From Hofstenia miamia (lineage: Eukaryota > Xenacoelomorpha > Acoela), in NCBI GenBank assembly GCA_004352715.1, contig SCFE01000001.1, positions 1,385,542-1,449,541 of the forward strand: a DNA stretch of 64,000 nucleotides, written 5' to 3'. Both the position numbers and the translations under genes were made by a program. Below are positions 45,406 to 55,200 of this stretch, in pieces. The stretch's first letter is position 1. Every line of letters starts with the position of its first letter. A model generated the notes under the pieces. It saw only the letters and a list, made by a program, of their open reading frames with translations. It did no database searches and was not told the DNA's origin.

Positions 45406-46170
45406 TTGGATGGTGTTCAACACCTTGCGGGTCGTTCTACCATCACTAACTTGCTCACTTTGATTGAAAACTGCTATTTCCACTCTGATCGTAATGATCC
45501 TAGGTGCATTATTTTCCTGACATTTTTAAAGCTTTTGATTGACTACCTCATTCTATTCTTCTTAATAAATTCTGAATTCACCGAACTCTTCTAGTCTTAC
45601 CTATCCAATCGTCGTAAGTGTGTAAAAATCAACTCGTCTATTTCTTCTCCTGCTCTTGTCTTTAGTGGTGCTCCTCAATTTTCTGTGTTTGCGGTTCTCT
45701 TCTTCCTTGTTGCTATCGACGACCTCCCTCATCCTGTCTACTGTACGTTGATGACACTGAGATTTTCAAATTGGTAGTTCTTTTGCTTCCAATATTACCT
45801 CTGATTTTGAGCTTTTGGCCACGTGGTCTACCGTTAACCATTTTGATTTTAGCCCAGCCATGTGGTATTTCCTTTTCTGTATCTCTCCCTTCTGAACTTC
45901 CTCCTTCTGTGAACTTTTCTCCTCATCAGACTCATCTTGGAGTTCAACTTGCTGCTAACTTAAATTAGTTTTGTCATGTGTCATTGCGCCTCCGCAAAGC
46001 TAATTCCTCTCTTAGCCCTCTTCTGCAATGTTCTCTTTAATTCCACGACTGCTGTGAAACTTTCTTTGTTCAAGTGTCCATTTCTCGCTCCATTCTCTAT
46101 GCTTGGTGGCCTTCTTGTTTCTTGTTCACTCTATGGAACGCTTCCAGAAGCGTGCTTTTAAATGGATCTC
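45406..46170 (+). pseudogene. Non-LTR RT relic (family 2, copy 2)
   Basis: Nucleotide-level match to 36680-36860: both contain TCACTAACTTGCTCACTTTGATTG and the ENCYFHSDRNDP coding segment. Unlike copy 1, this copy keeps the segment between motif A and the C-terminus: SSPALVFSGAPQ.SVF near 45640-45690 (motif B remnant) and YVDDTEIFK near 45744-45770 (motif C with the Asp pair). It then rejoins copy 1 at TGCAATGTTC.CTTTAATTCCACG near 46026. Frameshifts and stops abound. Its 3' tail is not seen. Confidence 0.75.
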
Positions 46171-46184
46171 TCCCGAAGTCGATC

Positions 46185-46770
46185 TGAGCATTATTCACAG
46201 AACAATCAGCAATGTCATGGCCCTTTTAAAACGTTGGTTGTGCAGTTAATAATGCTCGGATCGACATCGGGCCACTTTTATTCCCTTCTAAATTACAGTT
46301 TACATCTAGAACAAATTTTTGTACTTATTTGAACCAATTACTAGTTCAAAATTGTTTGATTTATTAACGTCCTACATTATCCTGCCCCTACAATGATTTA
46401 TGTCAAGATTTCTTTAAAAATATCGGATTAGATCTCTTCTAAATAGAAACCATTTTCTAGATGTGAATTTAATGTAGAAGCGAATAAAACCAGTTTGAAT
46501 CTCTCCACAAAACCTTAGGAAACATTTATCAAAAGAATATGGAAACTGTTGAACGAGCATGAACTAGTGTTTTTCGAGTCGGATTAGAATACAAAAATCC
46601 ATTAGGGATTTTTAATTTGCGTCTACAAAATATGTTTTCTCTTGTGCCTCATTTTCTTAATCAGAGAGCTTGTCAACATGCTCGGCTGTCATAAGCCTTC
46701 CCTTACGAGCAATTTTTCGAGTTAAGGGTGTGTTTCTACTCGACTTTTATAAGCAGATTTTCGTTGAAAA
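46185..46770 (+). pseudogene. Possible C-terminal remnant of another retrotransposon ORF
   Basis: Weak protein-like reading: TVERA.TSVFRVGLEYKNP...LRLQNMFSLVPHFLNQRACQHARLS near 46540-46690, resembling the R..H......P terminal region of non-LTR polyproteins. Stops interrupt it. No catalytic motif is present, so the assignment is tentative. Confidence 0.25.
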
Positions 46771-48250
46771 TTCAATTATTTTTGTTCAAATTGACTTTTT
46801 TATTATCTATTTTTGTATCAAAAAAGCAGAGTTAATTTCGATTTTTTGTCAGATGATAAATGATCATTTAATGAAAAATTGATAACGGGAACGATTTCCC
46901 AACGTTAATTATATTGATTGACTGGTAACAACAAACTCTGTTAATTGGTTTGTAAACTAATGATAGTCCGCTAAGTGCTACTATAGAGGTACGAACAAAT
47001 TTTTAAAAGTTGGATAAAGTTTCGGGTAGAGTTGGTAATTTTCAGTAGAAAATCTTTTATGTTAATTTGTTTTCATCAGTCTTAATTTTTCCAAATTCGA
47101 CGCAAGAGTCATCTAGATTTTAACGGTGGATACCAACAAAGTTATATCACTTTCTAAGCTTAAGCACATGATTGCCTCATCTCAAATTAAGCATATTATT
47201 AAAAGTAGTTTCCATGGTATGTTGCCAAACTTGATATTGAAAAATATATTTTAAATCCTTCGCAATTGTATTCTTTCAGTTGTAAATTTGAATATTTCCG
47301 CTTACAATTTAGAATGCAAATGTCCTAACTGTGCACATGGCTGTTTTGAGTACAAGGGATTGAAAATTGAACTCTCTTGTGATACTAATTTATTATTTGT
47401 TAATTTCTTTTAAACTTTAAAGGTACTATGATTCTACAAGAGAAATTTCAAGTAATTAGAAAAAATATGTTTTGAGATATTAGGGATATTAGTTTTTAGT
47501 GAAGACTATTGCCTTAAATGCTATCCTAAACAATGTTCAGCCGTTGTTTAAACAAAATTTAATATTAATACATGCATCCAGAAATACATTAGCCTTAGCA
47601 TTCTTAATATGCGAATACATAGAGATATTTCAACTAAAAGCTATATAACACATTTATATTGATAGCCTATTTAATCAGTTATTCAATAATGTTTCTACCA
47701 ATTTTAAGTCATGGTAGCATGGTAAACACATCTTTTGTTTCTGGAATTTGTGTCACTATCATATCATCAAAACTATAACAATTAGTCATGGCAAATTGTT
47801 GTGATTGAGTGTCAATATCTTTGTTGTTAGTTCAAAGATACATAAAAAATATAGTTCCATTTATTCTTTAGTAACTAAATTTTCAAAATTTGCATGTATG
47901 TTTCCAAATCTTCAAAATTTTAAGATATGTTAGAGATATCACAAAGCATGCTATTGTATCAATCTCCCTCTATAGCTAATTAGGTCTGCACAACAATGCT
48001 GCTGATTGTATTAAGCTTGAAAACCATGATTATTATTCGATAATTAGTCAAGAAATTTGCAATATGCTTGGAATGCAGTTAGGACACTTGCACACTGATA
48101 TTCTTAAGCAAACACTTTTACGGAACCAAACAAACAATGTTATAAAGATCACTTCTAGAAATTGCCTATAGTGTCCATAACTCAATTTTCAAAATAATTG
48201 TATGTAGGACATTTGAGTACGGGGACAGCGAACTGTTGTCCGATAGCATA
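46771..48250. other. Unassigned AT-rich DNA upstream of eIF6
   Basis: No exon or recognisable element. If eIF6 is transcribed from nearby, its promoter is in this stretch or the inverted repeat next to it. Confidence 0.5.
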
Positions 48251-48269
48251 CCTTAAGTATCGTTGATAC

Positions 48270-48435
48270 CTACAACTTTGTTCACAACTTTTTCGAATTT
48301 AGTGAAGTTGTCAGCAAAAGTTGTAAGTGTGAATGCAAAAAATTTTGTTTTCAACTAAGTTTTCAGAGTTAAATCGATTCTATCTACATTGGCTGACAAT
48401 TTTTGCGAGATAATAAGGTTGTCAACAAAGTTTCA
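48270..48435. repeat. Inverted repeat (MITE-like) just upstream of eIF6
   Basis: ACAACTTTGTTCACAACTTTTT (48270-48291) is mirrored by AGGTTGTCAACAAAGTTT (48416-48433). An internal copy GTGAAGTTGTCAGCAAAAGTTGTAAGTGTGAA (48302-48333) repeats the right-hand motif in the same orientation. It ends ~80 bp before the eIF6 start codon, so it overlaps the promoter or outron. Confidence 0.5.
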
Positions 48436-48500
48436 AGTGTAAACGCCTCTAGACATAAAATTCAATAAATTATGTATATTTTTTGGATTAGCAAAAATTT

Positions 48501-48514
48501 ATTTTTCAGAATAT
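48501..48514 (+). promoter_or_regulatory. 3' splice acceptor just upstream of eIF6 start (candidate trans-splice site)
   Basis: The sequence reads ATTTTTCAG|AATAT ATG, leaving a 5-nt leader. No upstream exon is visible. Confidence 0.55.
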
Positions 48515-51068
48515 ATGGCTGTTCGAGTGCAATGTGAGAAAAGTGATGATATCGGCTGCTTTTCCATTTTGACAAATTCTTACTGTATTGTCACTGAATC
48601 GAATTGCGAAAATTTTTTCAGTGTTTTTGAATCAGAATTATCTGATGTTATACCCGTTTTTCATACATCTATAGCTCGTTGTCGTATTGTGGGGAATTTA
48701 TTAGTGGGCAATAGAAAGGTAGGCTTTTAATTGTTTTTTAAGTAATTTAATGTTTAGGGATTACTCGTTCCAAATTCAACTACTGATCAAGAACTGCAAC
48801 ATTTGCGGAATTCTTTGCCAGAAAGTGTGAAAATTATCAGAGTTGAAGAAAAACTTAATGCCCTTGGCAATGTAATTTCTTGCAACGATTATGTTGCTTT
48901 AGTTCATCCCGATCTTGATGCGGAAACTAGGGAGATTGTTGAAGATACATTAGGTGTGGAAACGTTTGCCCAAACAATTGCTGGAAAGGTCACTTTTAGC
49001 TATGTTTAAACAATTTATATTTTATTTGATGTAACAGTTTTGGCGGATTTTCAAGTCTTTTGAAGAAACAAGTACATTATTTAATCAATTGCATTTCATA
49101 TACATGGTATTTTTGGTAACTTTGTTCAATGTATGTCAATTATCAAAGAGTTTAAATTAGCTACTGTCAAAAGCATTTTCGAATCTATATAAGTATTTGA
49201 AAGTGGTTAAATTCTTTGAATTTGAAAGGTTTTGATGTAATTTTTTATATCAGACTCCATGCATTTGTATTAATTATTAATCAATTGGTTGAGGTTTCTG
49301 ACAGTTAAGATAATCTTGGTTAGGTGGTTTTAACACACTAAGGTTCAAATCTGTTACCTTAATGCATTAAGAAATCAATTAGATTGTAAATCTATTGGTT
49401 ACAACATTTGATACATAAGACAACATGGCACTTCCCACTAAAAGGTTTGTTGCGAATTCTGCGCAAATTTAGTGTTCTTTTCTTTTCACAATGATTATGA
49501 ATCGGAGATGTGAGTCGTTTTTGTAGACTTGCAGCAGAAGAGGATTGAGTAGTCTTAATACCAACGTCCTTTCTGACCTCTTGGATGTTGTTGCAGAAAA
49601 CTGCGTCTGCTGATATTAGAATGTGCCTGCTTTTTTTAAACACCCATACTTCCACTTAAACAATATCAAAATGTTTATAAAATAAACAAAGGCCAGTATT
49701 TGCAGTCCAGTTTTGTCGAATTTTTACGCACCTAGTATCTAGCATGTAATTCTCGATACCATCCTGATGAACAGTGCCACTATGATGTGTAGTAGTATAT
49801 TCACAATTTTTTTATTTCGACCTAGAGCATAACGAGCATAAGATGTCACGTTGCTTAGAAGAAAAAAATATCAATGATTAAATTGTAACCTTTGTTGTAC
49901 AGAAGTTCCATAAGTGTTTGCAAAACTTTTTACCAAATGACTTTCCAATTATCAAGAAGACAATGGCATTTGTCTAAAGGAGCTATGATGCCAGCACAAG
50001 CCTGTATTACATTTTCAGCCTGGCCTACTACATTTTCTTGTTCATCATTCTGCCGTGTGTACCTTCCAGAGCATATTAAATAATTATCAATTTAGTTCCA
50101 ACTCGCCACCGAATTGAATTATTTTCATTATCAAAATCTTCGTGACCGATGAGTGACAGGTGCTCTAGGTCTTGATCACTTCAGGTTGATGATGAATCTC
50201 ATGAAATAGCTCTATCGTTCTTCACCTTCTCTTCGAAATCTTGATCTGTGTCATTCCCAGATTCATCACTCCAAAGATTTATCATTCTTTGAAAGAAATG
50301 TTGAGACATTACAAAATGCACATGATACTGATGTATTTGATGTTTCTAGACCTTTCGACATGTTTGCGTTTGCAGCAATTCTATAGCGTGGGATATTGTG
50401 GACTAGAAGTCACCTAATAGTAAATTTACACAAATAATTTGTAAATTGAACATTAATATCATTTTAATACATCATTTTATTTACAATATGCACCAATCTA
50501 TTGTTATGCAATATAAATTGTTCTTATTTTGTACAGTTAATTGTAATTTTTGACACATTATGGGTTAAAGTACGTTATTTATATTTAACTACTGTTTTTT
50601 TCTTTCTTTTGTTCTTGTTCACGTTGAGCACTATTGGTATTATTATGTTTTATGGCTTTATTTCTTAAAGATATTGTCATTTGTTCTTAGTATTGTTAAA
50701 AATTAGAACAAAGACCCACATATGTGTTTCTCCTATCTTATTTAAACATTTAGGTCTTGGTTGGAACCTACTGCCGATTTACTAATAATGGTGGTTTAAT
50801 GCATCCTGAAACACCTGTAGCTGATCTGGATGAGTTGTCTTCTCTTCTACAGATTCCCCTAGCCGTAGGAACAGTCAATTACGGTTGTCGCCAAATAGCT
50901 GCAGGGATGGTAGTTAATGATTGGGCTGCATTTTGTGGTATGCAGACATCTCCTTCAGAAATTACCACTATTGAGAGAATTTTCAAACTTGGGGATGGGG
51001 ATAGCTCAATGCCTTCAGTTCAAGGGGACAGTTCTCACCGCGATGCTATAATTGATAGTGTATCCTGA
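48515..51068 (+). CDS. EIF6: Eukaryotic translation initiation factor 6 (3 exons)
   Basis: Exons 48515-48718, 48758-48988 and 50754-51068; 249 residues (human eIF6 245). All introns are phase 0 and GT-AG: AATAGAAAG|GTAGGC to TGTTTAG|GGATTA (only 39 bp) and GGAAAG|GTCACT to CATTTAG|GTCTTG (1,765 bp). Diagnostic blocks: MAVRVQ start, [25 protein letters not shown], then after the first junction [41 protein letters not shown], and in exon 3 [29 protein letters not shown] and [15 protein letters not shown]. All five repeats of the pentein-like fold appear present. eIF6 binds the 60S subunit, is needed for its biogenesis and blocks premature 40S joining. An ATTAAA poly(A)-type signal lies at 51086-51091. 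Confidence 0.97.
49395..50310 (-). pseudogene. Probable piggyBac-like transposase relic in eIF6 intron 2
   Basis: Minus-strand reading near 50070-49940 gives [26 protein letters not shown], matching the piggyBac pattern G..E.V...L......K...L..DN....P. An upstream Asp/Glu/Ser-rich stretch ([15 protein letters not shown] near 50260-50225) and a downstream Cys-containing C-terminus ([11 protein letters not shown] near 49430-49400) also fit the family. The catalytic Asp of the DN box is kept, but frames are broken. Ends with TTAA were not identified. Confidence 0.4.
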
Positions 51069-51976
51069 TAACTCAATTATTCGGAATTAAATATTTCTAT
51101 AACCATTAGTATAGTTTTTCATAATATGAATAAGAAATTTTAATTAACTTTGTGCTACATTTATTTACATGTATATTCTGAAATACAAATATGATAATTT
51201 GTCTCTACAAAGTATTAATTCCTGTTCGTAAGACCTAACCGATCATAAATATGCGATTTTTTACGTCCCATATGTTCTGGCAACCCAAAGCACTAAGTTA
51301 GACACTGTTTTATCCGTTGTAAGCTTTGTTCATTTGCAACCGTCTTGTATCACAGTGACCGAAATTTGCAAATAGCGAATTGGAATGCCTAGTTTGAAAT
51401 TAGTATAAATGATTAAACAAGATCAAGTCACCAATTCGTTTTACGACAGCAATCAACTTTTAAAAAATTATTCAAAAACTTTTGCAAAAATATAGTTTTA
51501 ATATTTTGCAATCTTACCAAGTTTAACAGTGCAGTTAATACACAAAAAATAGACTTGTCAACACAACGTTCTTATTGTCTCTTCCATTCTGGCAGGTAGA
51601 GGATGGATAAGCTTGCTAACCTTGTATTTTTGTAATTGTATATTGCATACGGTAGATCAACTATGCATCAAAGCAGCATTATCAAAATATGAAACACTTA
51701 CGTCCATAATTAAAAACAAATTAAACTACTATCGCTAACTCAGTAAAAATTTAAGACTAAAAAGAAAATATATTATCTATGATACAACGAATTTGCAGGC
51801 TTCTTTAATCGATGTAATGCTCTAAGAGCTATCCCCAACACTCTAAACCTAAATAAATCTAATTGTTGACTTTGTTCAATATATGTACGTATATTGATAC
51901 AGTATTAGCAGACGAGTTTATTACTTATGAGTTTCAAATAATTACTTAAAACTTTGCATCAGTGTATACCAAAATT

Positions 51977-52012
<36 letters not shown>

Positions 52013-52110
52013 AAGAACTTCTACTTAATAAGAACATTTTAATTTGTTAGGGATCTTTATACCCAGATAGAGTATAATTTTCAATGAACATGTTATTACA
52101 GTATTAGGTG
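51069..52110. other. Intergenic region between convergent eIF6 and giant coiled-coil gene
   Basis: Contains the eIF6 poly(A)-type signal and a (TA)n at 51980-52011. On the minus strand an acceptor-like CTACCTGCCAG at 51589-51599 is followed by an open 10-codon end (ATGGAAGAGACAATAAG... to TGA at 51558). It could be a last exon of the giant gene if the preceding exon splices at 52115; this is speculative. Confidence 0.4.
51980..52011. repeat. (TA)n microsatellite
   Basis: Uninterrupted TA repeat. Confidence 0.95.
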
Positions 52111-52254
52111 TTACCTGTTAAATTGATACACGTGGTGAATATTTGTTATACCAATCCGCTCATACATTTCAACTTGATGGCCATACCAGTTTTTATATTT
52201 GTTGCATTCGTTTTGAAGGTATGTTTTTTGATAAATTAACTCATGCATTCTTTC
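52111..52254 (-). CDS. Predicted 3' exon of the giant coiled-coil gene
   Basis: On the minus strand GTGCTTTAG|GAAAGAATG gives an acceptor at 52255. From there 47 codons are open in phase 0: ERMHELIYQKTYLQNECNKY, then KNWYGHQVEMYERIGITNIH, then HVYQFNR and TAA 52113-52111. Composition and heptad character match the main exon. The intron (52255-52585) would be 331 bp. The end AACAG|GTAACA could also be a donor, in which case the gene continues further. Confidence 0.55.
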   Translation of the reverse strand, partial: ERMHELIYQKTYLQNECNKYKNWYGHQVEMYERIGITNIHHVYQFNR

Positions 52255-55200
52255 CTAAAGCACACTTAGCATTAAAATGGAATTTCAAAGTATATTCTAC
52301 AATTAAAATTCAATTTGTGATTATGTGTACTTAATCTTACTTATTTTAGTTTCATTATGAAACCTTTCAAAATTTCTTTACAAAGTAAATTAGTGCTACT
52401 TAGTTTTGTGATTATTTCTGGTAGTATTCTCAAAAAATAAAATTAAATGTTCAAAAATAACATTAACTAAAATAATTTATTCAACAGAGATTATATATTT
52501 CCTATATAATTCAATCATTCAACTTTTAAAACATTTTTATCATATTGAAAACTACATAAACTAAATGCATAGAATACTAACTGACCTGCAATATAAAAAT
52601 CTGTTCTTCAGTTGTTTGTAGTTTTGAATTGCTCAGATCATTATCCACTTTCAGTTTCCTTACTTCACAATGAAGGTTTTCGATAACTGCTTTTTGGAAT
52701 GAATTTTTTTCTTTAATATCAGAAATTTCTTTAATAATTGTATCACTATTTAGCCAAAACTCCTGAAATTTAGCGTTTGATAATCTTTTCTGAAATAACA
52801 ACTTCGAATTTAAACAATTAATTTGTGCTGTTTTAAAGTCGATTTCTTCCTTCAGCTGAAATGAATTGTAACTACTTTCTTCAATTGTTATAGAATTCAA
52901 TTTTTTTAAATGAATAATGTAGTTTTCACAATCATTAATATATCTTAGGCATTGATTGCTTCGAGTGTAGTAATAATTTTCATCTCTAATAATTATTTCC
53001 TTACTTTGTAATTCTAATCGGTGCTTCAATTCCAACGATAGTTTTTTTTCTTGTATATTTTGTTCTTTCAATTTCGCAATCAATGATTTCTGTAATGTGA
53101 TTTCTTGTAATAATGATTTAACGTGTTTATACATTACTTCTTTAAGCACATTACCTCTTAACCCGGAATGTTTCACTGAGCTAATATCCATCAACTTAAC
53201 TTGTAATTTAAAAAAACGCATTGCAATCTTTTCAAACATGTTTTGCATTGATTGTATCATAAAATCTGTGTTTGTCATTGATATCATTTGCACATATTCA
53301 TTTTGAAATGACTTCATATTTTCATAAATGCAGCTGTTTCTAAAAGTCTTAAAGCTGTCTTTTATATAACTGTTTTCTTCAATTAGATTCTTTGATGTTA
53401 GAAAATATTTTTTGCAGTCTTCCTGACTCTTTTTTTGATTCATTTGTGACATGCTGATATCGAATTCAAGTTGAGAAATAATGTATTTGAATTCCATATT
53501 ATGACTTTGGAAGCTGATCAATTTATTTTTATATGTTGCTTTTATTTTATCACAATTATTTATTATGTCTGATGTATATTTGTCAAATTCATCTTTAATT
53601 ATATGATTTTCTTCTTTCAGGTTTTCATATTCACCTAATAAATGTTGTTCATTTTCAATTTCTTCAGACAACTCTACTTTGCTTTGCAGAATTTTTGTTT
53701 CAAAATTTGTTATTATAGAAATTTTTTCATTATATATTTGACTGAGATTTGTCTTAACGTCACACTTTAAATTGTTAATTGAGTTATGTAAAAACGCAAT
53801 TAAATTTTGACGAGTAACTTCATTATTCTTAAATATTAGTTCTAGTTTTTTGCAAATAGATACAATAAGCGATTTTAGGTTTTGAAGTATCATTATTGTT
53901 TTTTCCAAAATTTTAAAAGTTACTAAATTAAAACTTTGATAATATTCATTTGTTAATTTTTCTTGTAATATGTTATCAATATATTGATTCATTTGGACTT
54001 GAAGATTATTTTCTTTATTGCATTCTTTTAACAAACGTTTTCTCAGATTTGTATTTTCTTCTTCTAATATTGCAGCATGTTGTACTTCACTTTGGTAAGC
54101 AGATTTGTATGTTGCAGTTTCAAAAACAATGTTTTTAATAGCATTATTTTGACATCTTAGTTCAGCTTCAAATTGATTTCTTTCCAATTCTCTTAATTCC
54201 GCAAATTGCTTCTTATTTATTGTATCAATTTGAATTTTTTCAGTCAATGCAGAATTATCTTGCAACACCTTATTAATATCTATTACCATTGCTTCTACAG
54301 AATGCATTGCTTCAAATATTAAATGTTTACTGTTCTTTGCAAAATGGAATATTTGTTTTACTTGTGCAAAAATGGAATTTACATGTTGAAAATACACTGA
54401 ATATTGCTCAAAATGCTTTTTGATACTTTGTAACATCTCCTGATATTTACAGATCATCACACAATTTACTAGCTGCGAATTTGATATCTCATCCTGAAAA
54501 TCAATCGTTGCAAAATTTTTATTAATACATTCAATATTAAATTTGTAGTGTTTAGCTAGTAGTTTAATAAGCATATTTTGAGTAAAACATAAAGTATTTT
54601 CTAATTCGTTCTTTTCAATTTCGATTGCTTCAAAAGAATTAGATCCCACTGAATTAAAGTAACTAGCTTTTAGATGTAAAACTTTATTTTGCATTTGCAA
54701 TTCTTGATTCATGAACTCGTGCATCTGCAAACTGGATTCCATTTTGGCTACTCCCAATTTCATTTCAGAAATTTCCGATAGTTTTACTCCAATATATAGT
54801 TCAGTTTCCATTTCTTTATTTTGATAAAATGCAACTTTGTCATTAAGAGTTATTAAAGAGGCATCCTTTGTCAAGTCATTATTAAATATATTTAGTAGAA
54901 ATAGGTTCAGAAATTGTTTTAGATATGTCTCCTTAAGTATGTTGTTATATTTATTGTTTATTATATAATTCTCAGTATCTTCAACAATTAATTTGCTAAG
55001 ATTTTCTTTTTCAAGCAGAAAAAACTTTGTTTCATCCTTCTGAATGCTGCTTTTGCATTGGTTAATTAACAACTTTAAAATATACTGAGAATATTCTTCT
55101 AATTTCATAATATAGCATTTTGTAATGAAACACATGTTGAAATTATTTGCAATTGCATGAAGACATCTGTTAAACTTAGCGTTAATGATAGTGATATTGC

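Noticed and set aside
1-52011. (TA)n tracts as replication origins, CRISPR-like repeats or retrotransposon tails in general
   Set aside because: They are simple dinucleotide runs without spacers. Only the one at 37511-37531 has clear retrotransposon sequence attached.
52577-52585. TAG at 52577 as the true end of the giant protein
   Set aside because: It lies within a good donor (CAG|GTCAGT), and a phase-matched coiled-coil exon follows after 331 bp. It is kept as the alternative.
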